Positions 23,857 to 33,100 of a stretch of DNA of 64,000 nucleotides are shown piece by piece (within the stretch, counting starts at the first letter, position 1; each line of letters opens with the position of its first letter). The stretch comes from Leucobacter sp. G161. Its GTDB lineage: Bacteria; Actinomycetota; Actinomycetes; Actinomycetales; Microbacteriaceae. A model generated the notes under the pieces. It was not told the DNA's origin, made no database searches, and saw only the letters and a program-made list of their open reading frames with translations. Both the position numbers and the translations under genes were made by a program. The DNA is taken from contig NZ_LOHP01000046.1 in NCBI RefSeq assembly GCF_001482305.1, forward strand, positions 62,001-126,000, given 5' to 3'.

Positions 23857-24656
23857 GCGTGAGCTCCTTCGCTGCTGTGCGCTGGGTCTGCCTCGTGGAG
23901 CAGTTGTGCGAACCACTGGATGGTAGCGGCACTCATCCAGGTGGGTTGACCGAGTTCGTCGAGATAAGCCTGTGCATCTTCGACCTCGTGCGCCCTCCGC
24001 TCTGCATGCAACCGTGAGCCGTCGATCAGCCTCTGGATAAGCACGTTCGCATCGCCCGACAGCTCCAACACGATCTGCTCACGCAACCACGTGTCTGCAC
24101 CAGCACGCTCCGCCGCCCCAACGCTCTCAATAACGACGGCAGCAAGGCCCTTCATGAACACGCTCCGAAGCAGTTTCCGGGCTGCCGCGTCCCCTGCGGC
24201 TCCACCGATAGCATCGACGGGCGTGCCCGCCGACATCACGAGTTCGCGGAATCGCTCAGCGCCCTTACCGCTTGCCATGAGCGGCGTGCGCACTCCCGCA
24301 CGAGGAACTGGTGCCAGCACAGCGACATCAGCGAACAATACGTTTGCCGAAGCTGCCCCTTCTTCAAGCTGAGCTTTCAACGCGGGGCTACCTGTGTTGA
24401 GGTCGGCATACACCGTTCCTGCGTCCAGCAACGGAAACGCATCGTTGGCGACCGCAGCTGCCGCGCGAGCCCCAACAAGGCTGATCACCAGTTCAGCGCC
24501 GCCGACAGTCGCCGCGAGATCTGCCTCCTGGCGAATGTCACGGTCACCAAGCGTCGTGAACGGGTCGTACCCGGCCACTTCATACCCCGCGTCGCGGAAG
24601 CCGCGGGCGTAGAGTGCCCCAGCTTCTCCTAGACCGAGAACTGCAACGATTTTCAT
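23853..24656 (-). CDS. NAD(P)-dependent dehydrogenase with DUF1932 C-terminal domain
   Basis: A 267-residue protein of the 3-hydroxyacid-dehydrogenase/6PGDH superfamily. Residues 1-165 are the nucleotide-binding domain, opening KIVAVLGLGEAGALYARGFRDAGYEVAGYD (G-x-G-x-x-G). DLNTGSPALK takes the substrate-loop position, and the catalytic-lysine region is GAAGDAAARKLLRSVFMKGLAAVVIES, where the second K is the likely catalyst. Residues 190-255 form the helical DUF1932 domain. It probably oxidises a hydroxy-carboxylate. It is the first gene of the transporter operon. The substrate is unknown; its neighbours suggest a branched di- or tricarboxylate. Confidence 0.8.
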   Translation of the reverse strand: MKIVAVLGLGEAGALYARGFRDAGYEVAGYDPFTTLGDRDIRQEADLAATVGGAELVISLVGARAAAAVANDAFPLLDAGTVYADLNTGSPALKAQLEEGAASANVLFADVAVLAPVPRAGVRTPLMASGKGAERFRELVMSAGTPVDAIGGAAGDAAARKLLRSVFMKGLAAVVIESVGAAERAGADTWLREQIVLELSGDANVLIQRLIDGSRLHAERRAHEVEDAQAYLDELGQPTWMSAATIQWFAQLLHEADPAHSSEGAHA

Positions 24657-24723
24657 CTTTGACTCCTGAAAAGCGTGATGTGCATCGACGCTAGTTGATG
24701 GTTTCAATATCGGCAAGCATTTC

Positions 24724-24751
24724 GTTAACAATTTAGATAACACAATTGTCA
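24724..24751 (-). promoter_or_regulatory. Putative operator upstream of the transporter operon
   Basis: An AT-rich island in a 115-bp gap. On the minus strand it contains GTGACAATTGTGTTATC followed by TAAATTGTTAAC, sharing ATTGT-T-(T/A)-AC with the site at 27386-27407 in front of the divergent GntR/FCD gene. It is a candidate second target of that regulator. Seen by eye only. Confidence 0.4.
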
Positions 24752-24771
24752 CGCTTGCTTTTTGCGAGAGG

Positions 24772-25839
24772 TTAGCTACCAGTCGGCCCGGGAAACACGC
24801 GCCCTTCAAAGAGCTTTCGTGTGGTGCGTGTGGCGATCGAGCTTCCCAGCCACCCTCGCACCGCGTCTTCTCGGGTCCGCACCCGTGACGTGAAAGCCCC
24901 AGCTGGATACTCCAGAACTACGGCTTCCCCTTCACCGCCCCACTCACTGGCAACAGTTCCTGGTATCCGTGTTGCCGCAGCCACGCCAGCCGCCATAAGG
25001 ACCCCCACAGAGCGGTGCACACGGTGGGGTATGAGCGCCCGTACTGTGACATCCCCCTCCGCCTGGGGTGCCGAGATGAGCATCATCTTTGGCACTGAGA
25101 GCCGCGATACGTCGCCCATACCGAAGAGTTCACCGGCAGCGATCCTGAGCTCTTCTACGCGCCCGAGAAACGCCCGGTTCGCCTCAAGCTCCTCTGGACC
25201 CTCATCACCGACTATCCCGACTTCACTCGCACGCACCACGACGACTGGCATCCCGTTATTGACCAATGTCACCGGAACCCCATCAATGTCATCGATCTGG
25301 CGTCCGCTCGGAAGCAGCGCTCCGCCCCCGCTACTGACCTCAATCTCAATCGGGTTGCCCGCGCCAGGCACTCCTGGCAACACGCAATCACCGGAGTAAT
25401 CGAGGACACCGCCCGGAGAGGCGAAACTCACCGACGCTTGATCTCCAGTGTTCACGAGGTGAACCGTCGCTGTGGTGCGCTCTGCCCCGGCTTGCAACAA
25501 GCCACGTTCAATCGCAAACGGAACGACGCCAGCAAGTAGGTTGCCGCACGTCTGTGCGCGGGTGACATCCCCCGTGTCAACGGCCACCTGCAAGAACTCG
25601 TACTCGAGATCCACTCCAGCTTTGCGCCCTGGCCCAACAATGGCAATTTTGCTTGTGAGTGGGTGCCCACCACCAATGCCGTCGATTTGCTGGGGATCCG
25701 GACTCCCAAGGATACGCCGCGCGAGATCGTCGCGCTCCTGCGCACCCTGCGGCATATCAGACTCAAGGAAAAACGCTCCCTTTGAGGTACCACCTCGCAT
25801 CCAAAGACAGGGAATGCCCTCGCCACTTACATCAGTCAC
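24772..25839 (-). CDS. PrpF-family isomerase, 4-oxalomesaconate-tautomerase-like
   Basis: A 355-residue protein of the PrpF family (diaminopimelate-epimerase fold). The start IPCLWMRGGTSKGAFFLESDMP is the family signature; QIDGIGGGHPLTSKIAIV, AQTCGNLLAGVVPFAIE (the Cys-Gly-Asn loop with the catalytic Cys) and VTVRALIPHRVHRSVGVLMA follow. Family members move a double bond: PrpF in methylaconitate, GalD in 4-oxalomesaconate. The GTG at 25839 is preferred because it overlaps the RraA stop and fits the normal N terminus. It is grouped with RraA- and GalB-like genes, which favours the 4-oxalomesaconate role. Confidence 0.8.
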   Translation of the reverse strand: MTDVSGEGIPCLWMRGGTSKGAFFLESDMPQGAQERDDLARRILGSPDPQQIDGIGGGHPLTSKIAIVGPGRKAGVDLEYEFLQVAVDTGDVTRAQTCGNLLAGVVPFAIERGLLQAGAERTTATVHLVNTGDQASVSFASPGGVLDYSGDCVLPGVPGAGNPIEIEVSSGGGALLPSGRQIDDIDGVPVTLVNNGMPVVVVRASEVGIVGDEGPEELEANRAFLGRVEELRIAAGELFGMGDVSRLSVPKMMLISAPQAEGDVTVRALIPHRVHRSVGVLMAAGVAAATRIPGTVASEWGGEGEAVVLEYPAGAFTSRVRTREDAVRGWLGSSIATRTTRKLFEGRVFPGPTGS

Positions 25840-26533
25840 CAATTGTGCTCTCCTGCTGCCGAACATACGAAACGCCAAGCTCGGCGAGCAGAGGCCGCAA
25901 GCCGTTATGGTCAAGGCTCAACACACCCTCCTGATAGCGTGCGCGCGCGATCTCTTCTTTGGCAATCCGAGCCCGCGACTTCTCGAGCACCTCGGTGACC
26001 CGTTCGCGCGGCACACAGACAACACCATCATCGTCTGCGACGACAACATCGCCCGGCTGGATCTGCGCACCGCCCAGGACGATCGGGACGTTCACGCTAC
26101 CCCCGGTCGCTTTGACGGTTCCTTGAGCGTTTTGGGCACCTGCCCATGCGTGGAAGTTCATTTCACGAAGCTCGGCAACGTCCCGGACCCCGCCCGACGT
26201 GACGATGCCCCGCCCTCCGCGATGCTGCAATGCTGTTGCAAACAGTTCACCAAAGGACCCATCAAGCGAAGGCGAGACGGTGGTCACTACAAGCACGTCT
26301 CCCGGTTCGCACTGATCGACTGCCGCGTGGATCATGAGGTTATCTCCGGGCCAGCAGAGCACCGTCACCGCGCTCCCCGCAATCTTTGCGCCGGCCTGTA
26401 CCGGCACGACCCCAGTTCCAACCAGTCCCGTGCGGCCCATCGCTTCGTGCACCGTGGCCACCCCGAGCGCTTCGAGCTCCGCGATCGAGGCAGAATCGGC
26501 CCGAGTTATGTCCGTAACGATTACATGGCTCAC
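25832..26533 (-). CDS. RraA-family aldolase, 4-carboxy-4-hydroxy-2-oxoadipate aldolase-like
   Basis: A 233-residue protein with the RraA/HMG-aldolase fold. GDVLVVTTVSPSLDGSFGELFATALQHRG and GIVTSGGVRDVAEL contain the substrate-binding Arg and metal-binding Asp of the R-D motif; VVVADDDGVVCVP is the conserved C-terminal strand. RraA itself is shorter and lacks this neighbourhood; the extra C-terminal helices fit the aldolase (GalC) group, which splits 4-carboxy-4-hydroxy-2-oxoadipate to pyruvate and oxaloacetate. It overlaps both neighbours in the operon. Confidence 0.8.
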   Translation of the reverse strand: MSHVIVTDITRADSASIAELEALGVATVHEAMGRTGLVGTGVVPVQAGAKIAGSAVTVLCWPGDNLMIHAAVDQCEPGDVLVVTTVSPSLDGSFGELFATALQHRGGRGIVTSGGVRDVAELREMNFHAWAGAQNAQGTVKATGGSVNVPIVLGGAQIQPGDVVVADDDGVVCVPRERVTEVLEKSRARIAKEEIARARYQEGVLSLDHNGLRPLLAELGVSYVRQQESTIGD

Positions 26534-27285
26534 GACAGCTCCCCCGTTACCTGCGGAAGGAAACGCACGTAGGCCTCACCCTTTGTCTCGTGAGGGAGTC
26601 CAAGGTTCGGTCCAGCATTCCGCCTGACCTGCACACCGCGACGGACTGCGAGGTCGGTGTAGTAGCTCCACATGTGCTTCTGAGCGGGCATGCACTCCAT
26701 TGCACGCTGCTTGCGTTCAAAAGCCTCAGTAATGTCGAGTAGCAAGTTCGGCTTGAAGTCGCACTGCTCGGATTGGTGGGGCTCAAAGAAGAACACGGGA
26801 GGCGCGCCAATAATCTCGTCTTGCGACGGGAACGATCCGTCGGAATTCTGCACACCGATCGCCTGCGCAAGCACGCGAGCACGGAGCGCCATCCGCGCAG
26901 CAGCGGGGTGGTCTTCGTTATATGGATCAGCAAGCGCGTGCGTGAGCACCACAGTCGGCTGAGTACGCCGGAACACGTCTACGAGCTTGGAGATCGCTTC
27001 TTGTGATTCAAGCAGCGGGTAATCCCCCATGTCCATAAACTCAATGTCTGCGCCCAAAGCAGCGGCTGCCGCCTCGGCTTCGGAACGGCGCATTGCCTTG
27101 ATCTCTTCGAGGTCCTTACCCGCCAGCCACTGGCTGGCAGACTCACCGCGCTCACCATAGGAGAGGCAGACAACGGTGACCCTCTCGCCGCGGAGCGCCG
27201 CGGCAGCAATCGCGCCACCGGCGCGCCATACGAAATCGCCAGCGTGGGCGCTGATCACAAGCAGAGACGCTGATGTGTGTGACAA
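26530..27285 (-). CDS. PIG-L/LmbE-fold hydratase, GalB-like
   Basis: A 251-residue zinc protein. SAHAGDFVWRAGGAIA near residue 10-25 replaces the AHPDD of deacetylases with the AHxxDFVWRAGG form found in GalB, the 4-oxalomesaconate hydratase. THALADPYNEDHPAAARMA supplies the D-x-x-x-D-H-x-A zinc motif, and YGERGESASQW is also shared with that group. The TTG at 27285 is chosen for its GAGGAGG site 8 nt upstream. It is the first gene of the three-enzyme operon, divergent from the FCD regulator. It would add water to a dicarboxylate double bond rather than remove an acetyl group. Confidence 0.75.
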   Translation of the reverse strand: MSHTSASLLVISAHAGDFVWRAGGAIAAAALRGERVTVVCLSYGERGESASQWLAGKDLEEIKAMRRSEAEAAAAALGADIEFMDMGDYPLLESQEAISKLVDVFRRTQPTVVLTHALADPYNEDHPAAARMALRARVLAQAIGVQNSDGSFPSQDEIIGAPPVFFFEPHQSEQCDFKPNLLLDITEAFERKQRAMECMPAQKHMWSYYTDLAVRRGVQVRRNAGPNLGLPHETKGEAYVRFLPQVTGELS

Positions 27286-27385
27286 GTGTTGTTCCTCCTC
27301 GAACTCACGCCGGGTTTGCAGACGTTTACCGCAGCCACAGCGGGGGTGCTTTCGTGACAACTCAAACACACAACACAAAATTGGT

Positions 27386-27407
27386 CAAGAAATTGTTTAC
27401 AATCTTG
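27386..27407 (+). promoter_or_regulatory. Putative operator for the divergent GntR/FCD regulator
   Basis: A 22-bp near-palindrome with outer arms CAAGA/TCTTG and inner arms ATTGT/ACAAT around TT lies in the AT-rich centre of the divergent intergenic region. FadR-type regulators bind such short inverted repeats. A related ATTGTTAAC sequence lies ahead of the transporter operon. Confidence 0.5.
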
Positions 27408-27499
27408 AGAGAAGGATATCCCTCGGCCCCTTGTGAGCGATAGGCTCGAACAAAACGCCGCACCTATAGCCGGAAGACCCCGGACAGTGAGGAATGCAC

Positions 27500-28153
27500 G
27501 TGACGACCTCTGACACCGCACAGAAGCGACTAGGTACACTCGACGATGCCATTACCGCGATTCGCTCTTCCATTCTTGAGGGCGAGTTTGCACCCCACCA
27601 GCGTCTGGTCGAAGTAGATCTGTGCGAACAATTCGGGGTCTCCAGAGCTGTCGTCCGAAACGCACTGTTGAAGCTGACGTCCGAGGGCCTGGTCGAACAC
27701 CTTCCCAACCGCGGGGCACGAGTTCGCGCCATCTCGCTCGACGAGGCTATCGAAATCGTCGAGGCTCGCGCCGCGCTTGAGGCCCTCTGCGCACGAAAGG
27801 CAGCGGAGCGGATGACCCCAGAAGCTCGCGAGTATCTGACGGAGCTGCGCGCCGCAATCGTCGACGCGCTTGAATCAGGTGACCTCGCCGAGTACTCCAT
27901 GCTCCACCAGCGACTCGACCACTACATCCGCGACCTTAGCGCCCACCACACTTCCACCCAGATCCTCGAACGCCTGCAGGCACAGGGTGCTCGTCACCAG
28001 TTCCGGCTGAGCTTCAGACCCGGGCGCGCAGCCCGTTCGGGCCCCGAGCATCTCGAGATCATCGATGCTCTGCTTGCCGAAGATGCCGATGCCGTTGAAG
28101 AGGCAACCATCTCCCACCTCAAGGGAGTCATTACAGCGATGCGCGAAAGCTAA
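27500..28153 (+). CDS. GntR-family transcriptional regulator, FadR subfamily (FCD domain)
   Basis: A 217-residue protein. The winged helix is about 12-75 (TLDDAITAIRSSILEGEFAPHQRLVEVDLCEQFGVSRAVVRNALLKLTSEGLVEHLPNRGARV). The FCD domain follows (about 85-205) with helices ARAALEALCARKAAERM and HQRLDHYIRDLSAHHTSTQI, the latter carrying the metal-binding His and Asp. The GTG at 27500 is favoured because GTGAGGA lies 6 nt upstream; an ATG two codons earlier abuts that site. It is divergent from the carboxylate catabolic operon and is its probable repressor. Confidence 0.85.
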   Translation: MTTSDTAQKRLGTLDDAITAIRSSILEGEFAPHQRLVEVDLCEQFGVSRAVVRNALLKLTSEGLVEHLPNRGARVRAISLDEAIEIVEARAALEALCARKAAERMTPEAREYLTELRAAIVDALESGDLAEYSMLHQRLDHYIRDLSAHHTSTQILERLQAQGARHQFRLSFRPGRAARSGPEHLEIIDALLAEDADAVEEATISHLKGVITAMRES

Positions 28154-28320
28154 AACCCAGCAAGGTGCTTCCGCCGAACCATATTGGGCGGCTCACGTTG
28201 AGCGCGGCAGCGGGAGCCTCCGGGGGCACTCGTTTCAGCAATCTGCCAGCACGAGCGGGAGTGCCTCACCCATTTGCGGAGTGAGGCCGCCCCGTCAGCG
28301 CGGGCGCGGCGCAGCGCGTG
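28154..28320. other. Intergenic spacer without a recognised gene
   Basis: 167 bp between the FCD regulator (+) and the EEP-fold gene (-), which converge. It holds GGGCGGCTCAC near 28176 and a complementary GTGAGGCCGCCC near 28281, imperfect arms about 100 bp apart that could close a larger bidirectional terminator. Nothing else is evident. Confidence 0.35.
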
Positions 28321-29037
28321 CTACGCCGCGAGCGGTAGCTGGTCGCGCAGCAGCGCGCCGTGGCGGGCAGCTGTCACAAGGATCGGCAGATGGTCCGAGG
28401 AGCCGCGACCGAGCGTCTGCACGCGGTCGATCTCGAAGCCTGTCGAGGTGACGAAGTCATAGTGTCCGCGGAAGAGGAAGTACCTGTTGTAGGTCCGCTT
28501 GTCGGAGTAGTTCGTGTCGTAGCCCGACTCGAGCATGGTCGCGGTCAGGCGATTCTGGAACACCGGGTAGTTGAAGTCACCGACCATGATCGTCGGCAGC
28601 CCGGGGCCGATGCCGCCGAGCTCGTCGATCGCGGTGCGGATCTGGATGCGCCGCAACGAGTTCAGTGCGGTGAGCGGGGCAGCGTGGAACGAGGCCGCGA
28701 TGAAGTCAGAGCCGGTCTCGCGGTCGTGGATGCGGGCGCCAAGTAGCCGCTCGTGCGCGGGCGACAGGAGCCGGTCGTGCAGCGACTTCTTGAGCTGGAA
28801 CGCGTGCGCCGAGCGCACCGCGAACCGTTCGGAGTCGACGTACATGGCGAGCCCGAGCCGGTTCTTCTCGGTCGCGTGCACGAGCGAGAGTGAACCAATG
28901 CGCGACGGCAGGTTCACGGTCTCCGCTTCTTGGAGGCACGGCAGCTCGGCTCCGTGAGTGTCGACGAGGTCGGCAAGCTCACCGATGGCTCGGTTCTTTC
29001 GCAGGTTGTAACTAATCGTCTTCACCCGGCCAAGCAT
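28321..29037 (-). CDS. Endonuclease/exonuclease/phosphatase (EEP) family protein
   Basis: A 238-residue EEP-fold hydrolase. ISYNLRKN with the following CLQEAE gives the Asn and metal-binding Glu; FIAASFHAAPL corresponds to the catalytic His/Asn strand; TIMVGDFNYP holds the D-x-N pair; YDFVTSTGFEID and GRGSSDHLPI supply the Asp and final S-D-H catalytic motif. All active-site elements are present. It may act on DNA, RNA or a phosphoester; nothing indicates which. The ATG at 29037 has AGGAA 9 nt upstream; a GTG 12 nt later is possible. It follows the LysR gene by 12 bp on the same strand. Confidence 0.8.
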   Translation of the reverse strand: MLGRVKTISYNLRKNRAIGELADLVDTHGAELPCLQEAETVNLPSRIGSLSLVHATEKNRLGLAMYVDSERFAVRSAHAFQLKKSLHDRLLSPAHERLLGARIHDRETGSDFIAASFHAAPLTALNSLRRIQIRTAIDELGGIGPGLPTIMVGDFNYPVFQNRLTATMLESGYDTNYSDKRTYNRYFLFRGHYDFVTSTGFEIDRVQTLGRGSSDHLPILVTAARHGALLRDQLPLAA

Positions 29038-29049
29038 ACGTCGCAATTC

Positions 29050-29985
29050 CTATGGTTCAACCGTGACCGTGTTTTCTGCAGTTTTTGCCAGGGAAGCCGC
29101 CTCAATCGCAAGGGTCTCTCGTACGGCAAGCACAGCTGGGGCCTCGGCGTTAGAGATCCTCGCCGCCGTGAAGATGGATCGCTGCGGGTCACCAGGCAGA
29201 TCCACCATGCGCAGCCGCGACTCCGCGCGCACGAGTCCAGGCAACAGCGCGACCGCGTTGCCAGATTCGATGAGTCGCACGTGCGCCTGCAGGTCGGCCG
29301 TTTCATAGCGCACATCGGGCTCGAAGCCAGCGCTCCTGCAGGCCTGTTCTGCCCAGTGCCGCGAGGCGGCGCCGCGCGGCTCCATCACCCACGGCAGCCC
29401 GGCCGCGTCTGCCAAGCTCTCAACGAGATCGAACTCGGCATCACCGGCCCCGACGCGAGGCAGCGCGAGCTGGATCGAGTCGTAGGTCAGGGGAGCATGA
29501 TCGAGCCCGTCGAACTGCGCGGTCGCATGGCCCGGATACTGCTCGGCGACGACGAGGTCGAAGCCGCGCACGCGGGTCTCGTGCAGCGCGGTTTCGGGCT
29601 CGTGCTGCACCATCTCGACACGGAGGTTCGGGTACTCCGTGCGGAGCCTGCGGAGCGCCTGCGGCATGAAGGCCAACACGGCGGTCTGAAACACCGCCAC
29701 TCGGACACGCCCGGCGACCTCTCCGCGCACCCGGTGAGCCGCGGTTTCTGCTCGCTCGAGCCCGGCCAACAGTTCCTCGGTTTCAGCGACGAGCGCCTCC
29801 GCAGCGGCGGTGAGTTCGAGGGTGCGACCGACGCGTCTGAGGAGCGGAGTCCCGACCTCTTTTTCGAGCAGCGCGAGCTGCTGCGACACCGCAGAGGGGC
29901 TGTAATTCAGCGCCTCTGCGACCTGCACGACCGTGCCCCGGGCCGACAGCTCCCAGAGCAGTCGCAGCCGTTTCATTTCGAGCAT
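29050..29985 (-). CDS. LysR-family transcriptional regulator of the putA-putP region
   Basis: A 311-residue LysR protein. The N-terminal helix-turn-helix (about 1-60) reads KRLRLLWELSARGTVVQVAEALNYSPSAVSQQLALLEKEVGTPLLRRVGRTLELT. The type 2 periplasmic-binding-like effector domain follows from about 90 (RVRVAVFQTAVLAFMPQALRRLRTEYPNLRVEMVQHEPE). It is divergent from putA, with a tandem repeat in the shared promoter. LysR proteins normally activate the divergent operon in response to substrate, here perhaps proline or 4-hydroxyproline derivatives. The ligand is inferred from position. Confidence 0.85.
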   Translation of the reverse strand: MLEMKRLRLLWELSARGTVVQVAEALNYSPSAVSQQLALLEKEVGTPLLRRVGRTLELTAAAEALVAETEELLAGLERAETAAHRVRGEVAGRVRVAVFQTAVLAFMPQALRRLRTEYPNLRVEMVQHEPETALHETRVRGFDLVVAEQYPGHATAQFDGLDHAPLTYDSIQLALPRVGAGDAEFDLVESLADAAGLPWVMEPRGAASRHWAEQACRSAGFEPDVRYETADLQAHVRLIESGNAVALLPGLVRAESRLRMVDLPGDPQRSIFTAARISNAEAPAVLAVRETLAIEAASLAKTAENTVTVEP

Positions 29986-30008
29986 TCCAGCCCCCGATCA
30001 ATCGTTTA

Positions 30009-30051
30009 GCTTTACTTCACATTATCGCTCAGAAAGCATCGCTTTACTTCA
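30009..30051 (+). promoter_or_regulatory. Direct repeat in the LysR-putA divergent promoter
   Basis: GCTTTACTTCA occurs at 30009-30019 and 30041-30051, 32 bp apart (three helical turns), with CATTAT and AT-rich sequence between. The regular spacing on one face of the helix fits binding by a LysR tetramer controlling putA. Confidence 0.5.
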
Positions 30052-30136
30052 AGCTTGCGAACGCTCACACTTAGCTCATCGGGCAAAGGGCCGCCGCATC
30101 CGCGCGCGCCCGCACCCATGTACGAAAGGAACGCCG

Positions 30137-33100
30137 TTGTCTCAGGCAACCCCACGCCCCCAGGACCTCGCAGAAGAGTCCATCGCGCTCGCACGCAAGT
30201 GGATCACCGAAGCCGCCAGTATCCCGACTGACGCCTCAGCAGCACGCCTCGCAGGTGTGCTTCGCGACCCCAACGGCCTCGACTTCACGGTTGGATTCGT
30301 CGACGGCGTCGTGCGCCCCGAGGACCTCAGCGTCGCAGCAAAGAAGCTCAAGGAGCTCGTGCCCCTCACCCCCGGGTTCCTCCCCGGCGTGATGCGCGGC
30401 GCCATCGGCATGGGCGGCGCGTTCGCCAAGCCACTGCCCGGCGTTGTCGTGCCGATCGCACGCAAGGTGCTCCGCCAGATGGTGAGCCACCTCATCATTG
30501 ACGCGACCGACTCGAAGCTCGGCCCCGCGATCTCGAAGATCCAGACCGAGGGTGTTCGCCTGAACATGAACCTGCTCGGCGAGGCCATCCTCGGCCAGGG
30601 CGAGGCAGAGCGTCGCCTCGCAGGCACGCACAAGCTGCTCGCGCGCCCTGACGTCGACTACGTGTCGATCAAGGTCTCCTCGACCGTCGCGCCGCACAAC
30701 CACTGGGCGTTTGACGAGGCGATCGAGCACATCGAGAGCCAGCTCATTCCGCTGTTCGAGCGCGCGGCCGCAGCATCGCCGCAGAAGTTCATCAACCTCG
30801 ACATGGAGGAGTACAAGGATCTCGACCTCACCCTTGAGGTCTTCATGCGGATCCTCGACCGCCCAGAGTTCCTGAACCTCGAGGCCGGCATCGTGCTGCA
30901 GGCGTACCTCCCCGACGCTCTCGGTGCCATGATGCGCCTCCAGGAGTGGTCGGCGAAGCGCGTCGCTCGTGGCGGTGCCTCGATCAAGGTCCGTCTCGTC
31001 AAGGGCGCGAACCTCCCGATGGAGCTCGTCGATGCGGCCGTGCACGGCTGGCCGGCAGCGACCTGGGGCACCAAGCAGGATTCGGACACGAGTTACAAGG
31101 CTGTCCTCGACTACTCGCTCACCCCTGAGCACGTGAAGAACGTGCGCATCGGTGTCGCAGGCCACAACCTCTTCGATCTCGCCCTCGCCTGGCTGCTCGC
31201 CAAGGGCCGCGGCGCAGAGTCGGGCCTCGAGGTCGAGATGCTCCTCGGCATGGCCACCGGCCAGGCTGAGGCAGTGCGCCGCGATGTCGGTTCGCTGCTG
31301 CTGTACGTTCCCGTCGTGCACCCCGACGAGTTCGACGTCGCGATCTCCTACCTCATTCGCCGCCTCGAAGAGGGCGCGAGCCAGGAGAACTTCATGTCGG
31401 CCGTATTCGAGGTCCACGAGAACAAGGAGCTCTTCGACCGCGAGAAGAACCGCTTCCTCGCATCGCTCGACGATCTGGCCGCGATCACCGCTGACGGAGA
31501 CCCCGCAAACTACTCGGTACCGCCGTCGAACCGCGTGCAGGATCGCCGCGCGTACGACGCAGCAGGCGCCGAGGCGCGCGTCGAGGCGCTCGTTGCCAAG
31601 GGCCGCAAGGGCGAGTTCGACAACGCCCCCGACAGCGACCCGGATCTCCCGGGCAACCACGTGTGGGGTCGCGAGATCGCTGACCGCATGGTCTCCTCAA
31701 CGCTCGGCGACAACCTCGTCGCGGAGGCGCTCGTGGAGTCCGCGCAGGATCTCGACGAGATCGTCGCCCGTGGCGTCGCCGCCGCTGACGGCTGGCAGGC
31801 ACTCGGTGCCGACGAGCGCGCACGCATCCTCTACCGCGCCGGCGAGGCCCTCGAGGCGCGCCGCGGGGCCCTCCTCGAGGTCATGGGCTCCGAGTGTGGC
31901 AAGACGCTCGACCAGGGTGACCCCGAGGTCTCCGAGGCGATCGACTTCGCGAACTACTACGCGATGCTCGGCCAGGTCATCGGTCAGGTTGATGGCGCGA
32001 CGTACAAGCAGCAGAAGCTCACCGCGGTGATCCCGCCGTGGAACTTCCCCGTCGCGATCCCCGCAGGCGGCGCGCTCTCCGCACTGGCGGCTGGCTCGGC
32101 CGTCATCATCAAGCCAGCTTCGAACTCGGCGCGCTCCGGTGCCGTCATGATCGAGGCGCTGTGGGAGGCCGGCGTTCCCCGCGACGTCCTGCAGTTCGTG
32201 CAGTTCGCTGACCGCGCGCTCGGCTCGAAGCTCGTCGCTGACCCGCGCGTCGACCGCCTCATCCTCACCGGTGCCTACGAGACCGCGGTGAACTTCCGCG
32301 AGCTCCGCCAGGATCTCCCGATCCTCGCCGAGACCAGCGGCAAGAACGCGATCATTGTCACCCCGAACGCTGATCTCGATCTCGCTGCGAAGGACGTCGT
32401 GCAGTCGGCGTTCGGTCACGCCGGCCAGAAGTGCTCGGCGGCATCGCTCGTGATCCTCGTCGGCTCGGTCGCAACTTCGAAGCGATTCCGCGGCCAGCTG
32501 CTCGACGCGGCTCGCTCGCTGAAGATCGGCACCCCCGAGAACCTCGAGACCCAGATGGGCACCATCATCACGGCGCCCGACGGCAAGCTGCTCCGCGGCC
32601 TCACCACGCTCAGCGCTGGCGAGAAGTGGCTCATCGAGCCGAAGCCCCTCAAGAGCGACAGCCCGCTGGCTGCCGACAAGAAGGGCAACAACAAGCTCTG
32701 GAACCCGGGCGTTCGCGAGGGCGTCAAGCGCGGTTCCGAGTACCACCTCACGGAGTACTTCGGCCCGATTCTCGGCATCATGACCGCTGAGACCCTTGAC
32801 GAGGCGATCGACATGGTCAACGAGATCGATTACGGCCTCACCAGCGGCCTGCACTCGCTCGATCGTGACGAGATGGCGCTGTGGCTGGATCGCATCCAGG
32901 CCGGCAACCTCTACATCAACCGCGGCATCACCGGCGCGATCGTACGCCGCCAGTCGTTCGGCGGCTGGAAGAAGTCGGCGATTGGCGCAGGCACGAAGGC
33001 CGGCGGTCCGAGCTACCTCTACGGTCTCGGCGCTTGGGAGGACGCACCGGTCACGGCTGCGCTCACCGCTCCGCGCCCCGCCGCTGCCCCCATTCTCACC

